From Sparassis latifolia (lineage: Eukaryota > Basidiomycota > Agaricomycetes > Polyporales > Sparassidaceae): 64,000 nucleotides of DNA. Of this stretch, positions 10,507 to 21,202 are shown piece after piece. The number at the start of each line of letters is the position of its first letter. Within the stretch, counting starts at the first letter, position 1. The position numbers and the translations under genes were made by a program. The notes under the pieces are model-generated. The model was given only the letters and a program-made list of their open reading frames with translations, was not told the DNA's origin and did not search any database. Location of the stretch: positions 1,488,001 through 1,552,000 of the forward strand of contig CM031552.1 in assembly GCA_018466975.1 (NCBI GenBank). Reading direction: 5' to 3'.

Positions 10507-12070
10507 TCAAAGCTCGAGTTCCTTTCGCAGGAATCCAACCCAATCCAGCGAAGGGGAATCACGTTGGTGCCAACTCCACCCGCGAAACAAACGCACCTGC
10601 CCGACTAGCTCCTCGCAAAGGCGCACCTGATACCCCCAGTCTTTGGTCAAAGGTGTGGCATAATCATCGGCTGAAACCCGAATGTGCCAGTCGCTAGAGC
10701 CCTCCTTTTTGTACAGCTCATACCTCTCTACCATTCCTTTTATCAGGGGGTAATAACCCCCCGCCAGCGACCCTCCACCCCTTGACGAGTACGGTAGCCT
10801 GGGCCAGAACCAACTGATCACCGCCCGTGCAGGCCATTCGAGGACCCACGTGCGGAAGTCCTCTGGTAGACGCTGTCTTGTCTGCCACTCGAGGCAGGCA
10901 ACATACGTCTCTCTATCGAAGGGGCTGAGATTGGGAATGATCTGGCACTGGGGGCAAAAGTGGATGTTCTGCCTTGGAACAGTGTCTGGACATCCAAGGA
11001 ACAGATTACATTTTTGGACATGTCGCATGTTCTGAACATGGTAAGGAACATCTAATATGTCTCGCACAATGTTCCATTGGAGAGCATGCTGGAGACATGT
11101 TGCATGTACCATTCTGGAACATATAATATGTCTCACACAATGTCTCATTGGAGAATGTCCTGCAGACTTGCTGCATGTTTCATTCTGGAACATTTATCAT
11201 TTTGCTACTATATTCTGGGCTTATCTCTTGGTGCAATATGCTCTGTATAATAAGGATTTCCCATGGCCAAACACATTACATTTCTGGCTGCCATTAATCT
11301 TCAGAACATTGTGAGAAGATGTTAAGTGCTCCTACTCCAAACATCCAAGATGTCCTGGGCACCAAGAACATCTGCAGTACATGTAAAATTTTAGTAAAAT
11401 TTTAGTATGTATCATACATGTACTGCAGATGTTCTTGGTGCCCAGGACATCTTGATGTTTGGAGTAGAGCACTTAACATCTTCTCACAATGTTCTGAAGA
11501 TTAATGGCAGCCAGAAATGTAATGTGTTTGGCCATGGGAAATCCTTATTATACAGAGCATATTGCACCAAGAGATAAGCCCAGAATATAGTAGCAAAATG
11601 ATAAATGTTCCAGAATGAAACATGCAGCAAGTCTGCAGGACATTCTCCAATGAGACATTGTGTGAGACATATTATATGTTCCAGAATGGTACATGCAACA
11701 TGTCTCCAGCATGCTCTCCAATGGAACATTGTGCGAGACATATTAGATGTTCCTTACCATGTTCAGAACATGCGACATGTCCAAAAATGTAATCTGTTCC
11801 TTGGATGTCCAGACACTGTTCCAAGGCAGAACATCCACTTTTGCCTCCAGTGTGGGCACACGTCGCAAGGAAGGAAGGCGAGGCGATGGCATCTATGTAG
11901 AGATCGAGGAGTCTGCGGCGGGAAGGGGAAACGGGGGTGATGGCAATGAGCTCTCGCCATCTCTTGTTTACCGTATGGGCTGCGATGAGCGCTGAAAGAG
12001 GGAGGTGGGTGAAGACGTCGAACAGGAGCTCATTGGGAAAGTCGTGGACATCGAGGTCGACGGTGAGCGT
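10507..12070 (-). pseudogene. F-box gene split by a 907-bp palindromic element
   Basis: On the minus strand, about 12070-11853 encodes the N-terminal half (HDFPNELLFDVF, LPLSALIAAHTVNKRWREL, SPSRRRLLDLYIDAIAS, ending FLATCA). The C-terminal half resumes at about 10945 with QIIPNLSPFDRETYVA, LPEDFRTWVLEWPARAVIS, then EELVGQVRLF and WVGFLRKELEL before the stop at 10507. The two halves are collinear with the intact copy at 764-1561, and the element sits between them exactly at the equivalent of that gene's FLATRA/QIIPN junction. No in-frame ATG is visible directly before the F-box, so an upstream exon may exist or the start may be lost. The insertion should abolish the normal product. Confidence 0.8.
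10946..11852. mobile_element. CACTG-ended foldback (palindromic) element, 907 bp
   Basis: The two arms, about 10946-11393 and 11406-11852, are near-perfect inverted copies; the same 85-codon reading frame appears on opposite strands at 11057-11314 and 11484-11741. The ends read CACTGGGGGCAAAAGTGG and, inverted, CACTGGAGGCAAAAGTGG. The target trinucleotide TGG is present on both sides (10943-10945 and 11853-11855). Each arm holds a roughly 71-bp tandem repeat (11045-11115, 11116-11186) rich in GAACAT/ATGTTC. CACT(A/G) ends with 3-bp target duplications are characteristic of the CACTA superfamily; that assignment is inference. It encodes no transposase, so it would be non-autonomous. Confidence 0.8.
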
Positions 12071-12145
12071 CTGAAACTATCGAAGCAACGTTGCGTTGAA
12101 GACCCGGGTAACCTACCCGGGCCAACACTGATTGCGGTCCGAGAG

Positions 12146-12335
12146 CATCAGCAAAAGTCAACTTTTGCTTACTGGTGTTATACCCTTGATTAAGGAAAAA
12201 TAAGGAGATCCCGTTTCTTATTCCTCCATTATTCACCCTTATCGGCATTAATTGCCCAATTAAGAACGGAGACCTCCTTAATTAAGGAGATAAGGGAGCT
12301 AAATGGAGGTAACCAAAAGTTGACTTTTGCTGATG
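12146..12335. mobile_element. 190-bp MITE (CATCAGCAAAA family), copy 1
   Basis: The ends are perfect inverted repeats of about 22 bp, starting CATCAGCAAAAGTCAACTTT. A 2-bp AG is repeated on both sides (12144-12145, 12336-12337). The interior is AT-rich with no coding capacity. A second member with the same outer TIR bases lies at 53577-53799. The element has landed exactly in the left terminus of the larger element that follows. Confidence 0.7.
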
Positions 12336-12820
12336 AGGACCCCCGCGAATCCACTGAGAGCTCCGATGCACCCATCCCCGAAAAATGGGCGGCCGGAGGT
12401 AAAATGTTAGATCTCCGACCCCCGAAAATGGCGAAAAAGACGTCGAAAGTTGCGTGCGAAACACCCCGAAATGTGACCCTCCAACCTGAGGTTAGGTCCA
12501 GAACCCCCGAAAACTGAGGTTGGCTGGCGGATCTTTCAGGTTTCGGAGGATGGGCCTAAAGTTTAGCCATATGTGGTGGTTTGGGAGGAAAGTTTTAGTA
12601 ATTTGGCTCACAAAAGCTTGGGTTTTGCGCAGGAAGCGAAATTTTTGTTCCGCAGGCTGTCGAACGTAATTCTAGGTGGCCGAATGTTCGATCCCACATA
12701 CCCCCGAAAACGGCCGACCCGCCGCCAGGTTGTGTGCAAACCCCCGAAACTGGGTGGTCGGCCACCCCCGAGAAATGTCGTCGCCGGGATCGGAGCTCTT
12801 AGTTGATTCGCGGGGGTCCT
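12336..12820. mobile_element. hAT-like non-autonomous element with 8-bp target duplication
   Basis: The left end AGGACCCCCGCGAATC (from 12336) is repeated inverted at the right end (to 12820); the inverted repeats run about 33 bp with a few mismatches to the motif AGAGCTCCGAT. Once the nested 190-bp MITE is discounted, GGTCCGAG occurs on both sides (12136-12143 and 12821-12828). An 8-bp duplication fits hAT-type transposition (inference). Seven copies of a CCCCCGAAA-like motif are scattered through the interior and may be transposase-binding sites (inference). There is no transposase ORF. Confidence 0.65.
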
Positions 12821-12918
12821 GGTCCGAGATACTCGGATTAGCCGCCGGCCTGTCGCAGAGCTTTCAAAGTCGCTCGTTAGTTAATTTTGTCGCTGAGAAT
12901 ATCCGTATCCGGAGAACG

Positions 12919-14105
12919 ATGACCGCGACCGATCCGGTTCTATTCAGCGGTGATTTGGATGCAATTCGCGAGTTTCAGCAAGCAGAGGAAAGCTACTACT
13001 CCCTCAGCGATGAAGAACTCGCTTTCTTCTAAGTCGCAGACGGGTATCCAGGATGAAGGTATGCTAAAGGCACATATTATCCTGGTCCAAGCACTGGCAA
13101 TTTCGGTATGTGGTCGTTTGGAGCGATCGTCGTGCTTCCACTCTAATCTTGCGGTGGAACGCAACATTGAACATTGAACGTTTGAATAAGTGCAGGTCTT
13201 CCCGTATGCATGCATCCGTCGCTTCACGTTTCTCAAGTATGTGGTATTTCCCCAAGACAATAGTCTAGAACGTGGCACGATCCATGTCTCTGCAGGCTCA
13301 AGATCTCGCGCATGCCCAAGTATGAACATCTGTTGAAGCTCGGGCGGGAACGCAAGGACGCGATCTTCCTCGACATCGGGTGCTGTTGTGAGTGCCAACT
13401 TACCAAGGAATTGGGAAGCACTTAAGAGAATTTGTTCCTCGACGACGCAGTCGGGAACGACGTGAGGAAAGCTGTGGCCGACGGTTTTCCTATCGAGAAT
13501 GTGATTGCGTCTGATCTTGAACAAGGTTAGATAATGATCCATCTCTGCTCCACATTTATCTCATCTAGGTCACGGCAGAATTCTGGAACCTTGGTCACTC
13601 ATTGTTTAACTCTACACAAGAAAAATTTCCGGTGCCCTTCCTCCGCGGCGACGCCTTGGACGAAGCATTGCTTCCTGTATCACCCCCACTGCGAACCCCT
13701 GCAGAAACTCCTGCTCCAGCGCTCTCCTCCCTCACTTCTCTTGCACCCCTGCACGGACGCGTGTCCGCCATCCACGCCTCCTCGTTCTTCCACCTCTTCG
13801 GCGAGTCTCAGCAGGCGCAGCTCGCACACTCACTCGGGGCTCTCCTCTCGCCCGTTCCCGGCTCCGTCATCTTCGGCGCGCACGCGGGTATGCCGACCCC
13901 ATGCGCACTGGACGAGGAGAGCTCTCGAAAGAAACAGTATTTCTGCCACTCTCCGCAGAGCTGGGCGGAGCTGTGGGAAGGAGTTTTTGTGAAGGAGATG
14001 GTACAAGTGGACGCCCGATTAGATCCAGTGAGTGGGACCAATATGCCGACGGCCGATAATAGACCTGGGAAATATACGCTGGTCTGGTCCGTTATGCGGG
14101 TGTGA
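12919..14105 (+). pseudogene. SAM-dependent methyltransferase gene with one single-base frameshift
   Basis: Exons: 12919-13105, 13196-13236, 13296-13387, 13451-13525, 13579-14105, all with GT-AG borders. The protein belongs to a methyltransferase family common in Agaricomycetes, related to the AusD-like group of secondary metabolism (family knowledge). Key segments are FPYACIRRFTFLKLKISRMP, the SAM-binding motif FLDIGCCFGNDVRK, VIASDLEQEFWNLG, HASSFFHLF and LLSPVPGSVIFGAH. At about 13029 the frame ELAFF is followed by TAAG where AAG (Lys) is expected; without that extra T the exons total 921 nt (306 aa), the family's usual size. The rest is intact, so either the allele is recently broken or the base is an error. 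The hAT-like element ends 99 bp before the ATG. Confidence 0.8.
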
Positions 14106-14490
14106 GGGAGGAGTGGCAATATCACAGGAGATGTAGTTCATCGTTAGTATTAAATTCGCTTTCTCTCCGGACGTGTACTGAACCAACAAGAAATAGATTG
14201 TATATTAGATTCCGATCTCTGAAAGAGAGGCTCGACATTGCATGACCTGGTTGCTAATGTAGCTTCTGGCAGATGATACATGTCTCTTCATCATCCGGTG
14301 CAATGTATACCTGAGCTTGCAATTGTCACCGGTCACCTATGCTGGCCGTTCGGTGCACTTTGAGGCCAAGTGTACTGCACGTTGAATGTATGTTTTCTGC
14401 TTTCACCAGATCACAGTACACGCACCTTTCGTGCATGAACTAGCCAGGATGAAAATTTGCTGTAAATCCACAAGCTCGTCGTCAATGACA
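14106..14490. other. Intergenic, nothing recognised
   Basis: Between the methyltransferase stop and the F-box relic I see no ORF, repeat or RNA gene that I can support. Confidence 0.5.
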
Positions 14491-14496
14491 TCTTTT

Positions 14497-14766
14497 AGCC
14501 ACGATCAACGACCTCCCAAATGAACTACTTTTCAAAAGAATCGCCCAAATCCCCGTAGCAACACTCATCGCAGCTCGCAAGGTCACCGGAACCCCAATAC
14601 AAAGGCGAGCTTGTAGTACGTCTTCGCTAGGCAGGGCGCAGGCGAGAAGTTAGTAGGGCAAGTGCATTCAGGCGCTCCGATACGTCTGGTTCCTTTCGAT
14701 GATGAGAAATCTCGCTCCCGTTGCGAAGGACTGGATTGGCTTCCTGAGGGCAGAACTCATGCACTA
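14497..14766 (+). pseudogene. Internally deleted F-box gene relic
   Basis: 14500-14590 encodes an F-box start (TINDLPNELLFKRIAQIP, LIAARKV). It is joined after a short unrelated stretch to the family's C-terminus, GAGEKLVGQVHSGAPI and KDWIGFLRAELMH, in changed frames. About 170 residues from the middle are missing. The gene is closest to the copy at 15494-16372. Non-functional. Confidence 0.7.
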
Positions 14767-15490
14767 GAAAATCAGCGTAGGCACTGGTCTGGATGATATC
14801 GGGCAAGACAAGTTATGTGGTATTGGCATGTATGTCACTGCCCAATGTCGGTTGGTTTTGAAGTCATCTGTACCTAGGCTTTGGTTAACGACTCGTCATT
14901 CTTGAGAATTCATCCATGGGATCCAAATTTTGAGCATGCCGACATACCTTCACGCGCTCGACTTGAACCTGACGGACGAACCGTTCAAGCAGTCTGACCT
15001 TCTCACTGAGTAATAAAAGCAGCAGTAAGCGTAAGAATAACCACAAGTCAAAATGTGCCCAAAGTGGGAAAACATCGCCCATGCACCCACTTGATCCCTC
15101 ATGCATCGGCAGTCTCGTGCTCAGCCAGTAGTCCTCGAAGTGGCTCCAATGGACTTGAGACCGATGGCATAGCCTAGAAATGTCTATGCGGGTATAGCGA
15201 TACATAATATAACTTACTTCAATGGGGTATATTCTCCACACAGTGGCAATCAAAATCTGCAGCATTGAGACGATGCATTCACTCATTGGATGCACATCGG
15301 TATTAAGAGATGATTCCTTACTCACCGGCTCTAAATAAAGATTAAGGCAGATACTCAAGCTGGTGTTATAGACAAAATCCAACATCGAAATGTTTCACAC
15401 TCTGACTCAGAACGCTGTCAATTGAAAGAACATTGAAAGAGACAGGAATGGCGTACCCGACTATGCCGATACTACCTATTTTGTCGTGCC
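14767..15490. other. F-box 3' flank; unassigned minus-strand ORF
   Basis: A 166-codon minus-strand ORF at 14885-15385 has a Leu-rich stretch but no recognisable domain, and part of it overlaps the 15308-15485 segment shared with 8993-9185 as F-box downstream sequence. I regard it as chance coding space. No other feature seen. Confidence 0.4.
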
Positions 15491-15493
15491 CGA

Positions 15494-16372
15494 TCAGCAC
15501 CTATGATAACCTTCTAACTCCCCGCTCAGGAAGCCAATCCAGTCCTTCGCAGCAGCATCGAAATCTACAATATCAAAAGGAATCTCTTCTAAAGAACCCT
15601 CCGGGCGCACTTGCCCCACCAACTTCTCGCCCAAGCCCTGCCCAGCAAGGAAGTACCACAGGGTGCGCGGGTAGCTTGACCCTGCGTCTAAACACCAATG
15701 TAGCTCAACGAAGCACACCCAGTCGCGTATATCGGCAGACTCCGCGAATTGCGCGCGTAGGTGTGCGTGGCGACCGCTTGGGCCGATCCGAATTGGAATG
15801 AAGGCGAGCTTCCCAACTGATCTATTCGCGAGCGGATGGCGACCAACAGCACTGGACGGGGACCCTTCGTCACTATACTCGACAGGTAGCCCTGGCCAAT
15901 ACAACCCGATCACGGCACGCGCAGGCCATTCCAGAAGCCAGGTGCGAAAGTCGTCAGGAAGGGTTCGTCCAACCTGGGACTCGATGTCGGCGACGTATGC
16001 CTCTCTATCGAAATCAGTGAGATGGGGTATGATTTCGCCGCGCATTGCAAGGAAGGTAGGAGAATCTATAGCGTCTTTATAGAGCTCGAGGAGCCGACGG
16101 CGAGACGGGGTAATGCGGGCGACGGCAATGAGCTCGCGCCATCTCTGGCTAACCTTGCGCGCCGCGATGAGTGCTGCTACGGGGAGTTGCGTGATTACCT
16201 TGAAAATGAGTTCGTTTGGAAAATCATTAATGGTGGCCAGCGATGCCATCCTGACGTTTGTGGCTGGAGAAAGGTGCGATCCAGAGAAGACCTCAGGCTT
16301 CTCGCGTACAGTACACGTGGCCTTCCGTTCAAGCAGAGTCGCAGAACGCTGCCCAACTTCAAGTGAGTCCAT
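15494..16372 (-). CDS. F-box protein (short, SUKH-like C-terminus)
   Basis: Intact single-exon ORF of up to 292 aa. The family's usual start corresponds to the internal Met at about 16249 (MASLATINDFPNELI), giving about 251 aa; the upstream 41 residues are not shared with paralogs and may be untranslated. F-box: NDFPNELIFKVITQLPVAAL, RKVSQRWRELIAVA. C-terminal part: LPDDFRTWLLEWPARAVIG, WYFLAGQGLGEKLVGQV and KDWIGFLSGELEG. Expected role: substrate receptor of an SCF ubiquitin ligase, binding Skp1 through the F-box. It is flanked by two relics of the same family (14497-14766 and 16841-17150), which fits local tandem duplication. Confidence 0.8.
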   Translation of the reverse strand: MDSLEVGQRSATLLERKATCTVREKPEVFSGSHLSPATNVRMASLATINDFPNELIFKVITQLPVAALIAARKVSQRWRELIAVARITPSRRRLLELYKDAIDSPTFLAMRGEIIPHLTDFDREAYVADIESQVGRTLPDDFRTWLLEWPARAVIGLYWPGLPVEYSDEGSPSSAVGRHPLANRSVGKLAFIPIRIGPSGRHAHLRAQFAESADIRDWVCFVELHWCLDAGSSYPRTLWYFLAGQGLGEKLVGQVRPEGSLEEIPFDIVDFDAAAKDWIGFLSGELEGYHRC

Positions 16373-16379
16373 CTAGGTA

Positions 16380-16840
16380 ATCACCGACAGGCTCAGCTGG
16401 AGGTTCAGAGCATTCACCATCTCGTTAGAACATCTTGATCAGATTGCAAGCGTCGGGAGCTCGTCGGCCAGAGTCGTGATAACCTTATCTACGATATGCT
16501 GTATAGGTCACTGAGATTTCTGATGCCCCCGACCGACGTGTCAAATACTAAATGCGATGAGGTTGTTCGTCGTAAACCGCTTGCTCTGACACGTGTGCCA
16601 GATAATGAAGAGACAGCGAACACCTGTTCAAAGTTATGGCACATTTGTCAAGTGCGGACGGCTCACCTCAACCTGCTGGCCCTGGAGCAGGCGAGTATCT
16701 TGCACTAGTATTGCACCCGATATGATTCAGCGAGGTTGAAAGTCACGATATGCCAAGGAACACAAATAGAGGGTACCTCTGTAGATAGGACCTTGAATGT
16801 GTGACGGCGTTTCATGATACAATCTATGAATATACAACAC
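16380..16840. other. Intergenic, nothing recognised
   Basis: Short ORFs only; I see no homology to other parts of the window and no repeat ends. Confidence 0.45.
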
Positions 16841-17150
16841 TCAGTGTAGAACAGTACACGATTTGGAATAGGCTGTCCAATCAGCCGCTCCTAGTTTGCG
16901 ACGTACGCCTCTGTCGAACGCGATGAGAATGCGAATAATGTCGTTGTGCATCCGGTGAAACACGGGGTAATCAATGACATCAATGTAGAGGTGAAACAGT
17001 AGGCGGGAGAAGGGAGATATATTGGTGGCGGCGACGAGCTCGCGCCATCTCTTGTTCACCGCGCGGTTGCGAGGAGTGCTCGGAGAGGGAGATGCGGACG
17101 AATGCCTGGAGTAGTGTCTCGTTCAACAAGTTGTCCATGCCTGTCGTCGT
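16841..17150 (-). pseudogene. F-box gene fragment
   Basis: Minus strand: PHLPLRALLAT in one frame, then VNKRWRELVAATNISPFSRL and DVIDYPVFHRMHNDIIR in another, so at least one frameshift separates the F-box halves. It stops at about the FDR position of the family; the whole C-terminal half is absent. A truncated, non-functional copy. Confidence 0.7.
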
Positions 17151-18007
17151 CAATCATGGGCCTCTATATATCCGAACGATAAACGGAAATGCGGTTTGGA
17201 GAAAGTTCAGCATGTTTCTCCTGAGATAGAGAAAGATGTACGCTCCTGGACGCCAGGCCAGCTAGTGAATACGCTATCTTCAGTGTACCTAATGATGGAT
17301 TATTCACTACCAGGCTTGGCATGCAGTGCACACAGTATCAGCATGAAGGTGGAAAACCTTCGCAAAAGCATCAGTTTTCTTAAATGCCGACACGGCACTG
17401 CCGTCCAAACTCGAGGTGCAAGGCCTCGGCCAGCGCACATGTCTTGCGTATATAGAACATCACGTCTGATGCCAGCTAATATCGCCCAACTGATACGCTC
17501 TCGGTGAGATTTAGTATTCGTACAAGTACTCTTGAACTTCCCTTGGACTTACTGTATACATGACTGGTCGCAAAGCTGTAGAGGAACGATCGAGATCTAC
17601 AATAGCGCGAGCGATACCGAGTCACGGCGACCAATCCGGCGGCCCGGCTACTCCGCACCTCTGCCTCTCAACTCACTGGAATCAGCAACGATTCTATCGC
17701 CGAAGTACTGCTAGTTACTAGGGACGCTCTGTCCAGCTATATCGTCGCCTACTAGTACTAGGTCTCGATCATCTTTACCTTCGGCGTGGAGCTGTTTCTC
17801 GAAGACATTTACTTTGAAGTGCGGGAATATACGATCTCATAAAGTTAGATCACCGGCAGAAGGTGAGTCGGTTCGCCGTCCTCAACACGCCAGTGCTCCT
17901 AGATCTTATCATGGGCTGTAGGGAAACCTTGATCATAAATTCGGCTCTCCTGGTGTCCGTACAAAGTTTGTCGGCTCAGTCAGTGTCACAACCCCGCTGT
18001 CCCACCG
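17151..18007. other. Intergenic, nothing recognised
   Basis: Upstream region of the F-box/LRR-like gene. Small ORFs only, without recognisable domains; no clear TATA box or repeat identified. Confidence 0.4.
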
Positions 18008-19375
18008 ATGGCTACTCCACCGTCCATGGACGACTCCACGAGTGGTCACCCCCTCTTTCCCCCGGAGATGCAGGACCACATTCTTGACCACCTCTGGTCG
18101 GATCGTTCGGCACTGAAAGCTTGCAGCCTCACCTGCCGCGCATGGGTTCCCACTGTGCGACACCACCTCTTCCACTCCATCTCTCTCAGAAATATCGACA
18201 TTCCGTCCCTACTACACGTACTCAATGAGTCCATCGGTCTCGTACACCATGTCCACAAGCTCAGCATGCGCGGGACAGGCCAACGGATGTCATTACTGGA
18301 CACTGGGATGCTGCGGCTCCTGGAGCGCCTGGGTGCGCTCGGTTGTGTGACGGTACAGTGGTGGAGGACAGACGTCGGACACTCATGGCAGGGAGAGGGC
18401 AATGAGCCACCGTTGCAGGCTATTCCTCCTAGGCTGAGGGATGCAGGGCCCTACTTCAGCGTCACCCGCCTCAACTTCATGGCCGACTGCGAGGTCGATC
18501 GCATAGAATTCGACACGTTCCTCCTGGCGTTCCCGAGGTTGTCGACGCTGAACATGTCTAATCTCTCGCTGTATCCAAACAATACGCCCCAGCCTCGGAT
18601 TCCTGCTCGCATTCGTCCATTAGTATCTGAAGTATCCTGGGCGCACAATGGAGGCAGGTTTTCTCCCTTCGGGAGCGAGCTCCCCCCTCTTGGGTGGCAT
18701 ATGAACCGTGGTCCATTGGACCTCTCCCGGTTATCCACTCTCAAAGTGCAGCTGTGGGGGGGCGTAGTCTGGTCGCTGCTGCGTGACCTCATGCACACCT
18801 GCGGAGATGCACTGCGACATCTCGTACTGTCCCTCGATAACGATATCGCTCGGTTCGAATGCAAGCCGGGGAGCATCGACTTGTCGCGCAACGTGAATCT
18901 GGAGATCCTGCATATCAAAGATATCTTATTGAACTGCTGCATGCCCCTGCGCTGGGTCTGTGCCGTTCTATGCCAGCTCGCATACCCATTACCTGACGAC
19001 GGCAATGGAGAACAGCGGCACTCACACGCACACTTGCGCAACGTCGTAATCGACCTGTGCAACCCATATGCTTTCACGACTTCGGCTATTCCGGAAGATC
19101 TCGACTGGGATGCTCTTGACGGGCATCTCGCCCGGATTTTGCAGTACAGTGCGGCAGCGGTCGTCACTCTCAGAGTCCCCGCCCCGCTCTTCGAGCCGCA
19201 CGCATCCATACTGGCGATTTTACGCAGTCTGCCTGAGGCAACCAAGGTGGGGCGCCGGGATCGGGCGGGAAAGCACAAGGGACGAGTGAGGATCATCCCT
19301 GTGTATATGCACCGGTATTCCTCGGGTCCTTGGGAGGTTGGGACAGACGAGGCGCCCGAGGTGTGGGTCGTGTGA
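18008..19375 (+). CDS. F-box protein with leucine-rich C-terminal region
   Basis: Single-exon, 455 aa, intact. The N-terminal F-box (about residues 17-55) reads FPPEMQDHILDHLWSD, then ALKACSLTCRAWVPTVRHHL, the wording typical of the large F-box families of Agaricomycetes. The rest contains spaced Leu-rich strands (FPRLSTLNMSNLSLYP, LSRLSTLKVQLWG, LRHLVLSLDND, NLEILHIKDILL), consistent with a degenerate leucine-rich-repeat domain for substrate binding. Role inferred: substrate adaptor of an SCF ubiquitin ligase; target unknown. A broken relative lies at 21960-22380. The start ATG gives the expected short lead before the F-box. Confidence 0.75.
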   Translation: MATPPSMDDSTSGHPLFPPEMQDHILDHLWSDRSALKACSLTCRAWVPTVRHHLFHSISLRNIDIPSLLHVLNESIGLVHHVHKLSMRGTGQRMSLLDTGMLRLLERLGALGCVTVQWWRTDVGHSWQGEGNEPPLQAIPPRLRDAGPYFSVTRLNFMADCEVDRIEFDTFLLAFPRLSTLNMSNLSLYPNNTPQPRIPARIRPLVSEVSWAHNGGRFSPFGSELPPLGWHMNRGPLDLSRLSTLKVQLWGGVVWSLLRDLMHTCGDALRHLVLSLDNDIARFECKPGSIDLSRNVNLEILHIKDILLNCCMPLRWVCAVLCQLAYPLPDDGNGEQRHSHAHLRNVVIDLCNPYAFTTSAIPEDLDWDALDGHLARILQYSAAAVVTLRVPAPLFEPHASILAILRSLPEATKVGRRDRAGKHKGRVRIIPVYMHRYSSGPWEVGTDEAPEVWVV

Positions 19376-19378
19376 CGC

Positions 19379-20062
19379 TGCCGTGCGAGTATAGGACCCA
19401 ATTTAAAGACCTGTAGAAATCGGCCGTCGTCGAGTCCATAGACCCGGATATTTTTATTGTCTTCGCACTGTGCGCAGCGAAGTTGATTTTGAACTAGTTC
19501 TGCATGGTCTCTACTTTTCTGGTGATTGACATATTCTATTGGAAACTCTATGTTGCGTTTTCCGGAGATTTGAAACGCTGGGTTTACTGGCGAAATTATC
19601 TGTAGTTTATGGCATATGTCTCTGCTCACGTCGTCCATAAAGGGCATTGTATTTATTCGGCGCTGCGGAATACTGAGGTATCCACTGTTTCGTTAGTTTC
19701 CAAAAGTCCGCATTGTTTTTGTCTTTTTTCATAGTACGTCGGTCTTTGTCATCGCGTCTGACACTCGGTTGCGGCCTATCGTAAAGTAGAGCCATATAGC
19801 TCTTATATCTGGGACTGAATTGTCATGGAATATGGTCTCAAGTTGAATATCCCTACGCATAGACTTTCCGGACAAGAAGAGCGTATACAATGCATGCGTA
19901 TTATGCGGAGTTGCATCTGACTATTGATGCCTGAATCCAACTTTGCCAGAAGCCCTTCTTCTACCTTTCTTCGTGCGTTGGGACGTCACCTCGCGCCTCA
20001 TATCATTCTCTAAATTATACTGTACAGGTACTGACTACAGAAAATAAGACTGCTTTACCGCT
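19379..20062. other. Convergent intergenic region, nothing recognised
   Basis: Lies between the 3' ends of the F-box/LRR-like gene (plus) and the NmrA-like gene (minus). Only short ORFs are present; I could not place poly(A) signals with confidence. Confidence 0.4.
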
Positions 20063-21202
20063 CTACACAATATATACATATTCGTTCTCATAAAACTTCG
20101 GCGCGTAGTTCTCCAGTGTGTCCGGAATGATATCAGGGTACAACTCGCGAGAATCCAGGTAACCCAGCGCCTTCGCATTCTCCAAACTATTTTCACCGAG
20201 GACATGGATGCTGTATTCGTATTGGTAACGCGCCTTGGTCACATAAGAGAAGAAAGAATGAGTCTTCGCATACTCTTCCTTAGCGGCCGCAATTCGTTCG
20301 AGAAGCTCGTTCGCGGATACCTAGACAACGAAATCGCTTTACAGCCGCGAAAGAAAAAAACCATGCTACGAACTTACGTGCACGATGTTCTCGAGCAAGG
20401 CTGAGCCCTCCCCGCTCGCTTTGGCGCCGATCTCCATGGCTTGCAATCCGGTTACTTGGTCCTCCCAGATGAGCACGGAATGGTTGAGCGTGCGCTGATC
20501 TGCGATGATGCGCGCAACATACACGCCGACGTTGTCCAGGTTGGTGACGAGCATCTTCTTCACACCACCGTTGTAAAGTTGGCGGCTCGCATCGCGCATC
20601 ATGGACTTGCTAGTAGAACTGAAGGGGAGAGAGATCTGCATCCACCAGCCAATGTCGAGAAAAGTATATCCAAGACCAAGACTCTTGATGTAGTCGTGTA
20701 CTTTAAGTTTCTGTATGTGAAGGACGAACTCAGAACATGACGACAAGTAAAACGTTTCCTACGGACCTCATCGAGCAAGTCACGGACACCGCGCGCTCCG
20801 GGAGTCCCAAAATCGCATGGGATAACCCTCTTGACACCAACCTGCTTCGCAGCGGCGAAGAGATCGCGCTGGTTAAGGATCTTCTCCGCGGTGATCGTGC
20901 TGATCAGCACGTCTACTCCATGCAGTACATTGGCCAACTTTTCGGCGCCATCGTCGATGTCCGCTTCATGGACAATAACGTTGTTCTTCCTATACTCGAC
21001 AACTACAGGCTTGGATAGAGAAGACGCGCGAACGGCCGTAGCGACGCGCTGTGACAAGGGGTTAGGTTGAATAGCACACGCAGGACACGAAGCGTACGAA
21101 TGCCCCGGACTTTACGAGACCGTTGATGATTACTACCGCTGTATGACCTGTGCCGCCAAAGACGAGCACCAGAGGCCGAGAATCGGTAGATGTGTCAGCC
21201 AT
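20063..21202 (-). CDS. NmrA-like / isoflavone-reductase-like NAD(P)-binding protein
   Basis: Four exons on the minus strand: 21202-21098, 21048-20767, 20710-20378, 20320-20063, all GT-AG and in phase, giving 325 aa, the normal length for this family. The N-terminus has the Rossmann nucleotide-binding motif VLVFGGTGHTAVVIINGLV, followed by VATAVRASSLSKP, ADIDDGAEKLANVLHGVDVLIS, GVKRVIPCDFGTPGARG, then SLGLGYTFLDIGWWMQ and NLDNVGVYVARIIADQRTLN. The protein probably reduces small aromatic or quinone-like substrates with NADPH, or senses redox state as NmrA does; the substrate is unknown. Complete and undamaged, with no partner genes of an obvious cluster nearby. Confidence 0.85.

Noticed and set aside
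11057..11741. Identical 85-codon ORFs on opposite strands as genes
   Set aside because: They arise from the two arms of the palindromic element and have no recognisable domain.
14885..15385. 166-codon minus-strand ORF with a Leu-rich stretch, considered as a membrane protein gene
   Set aside because: No recognisable domain; part of it overlaps sequence shared as F-box 3' flank; composition looks like chance.
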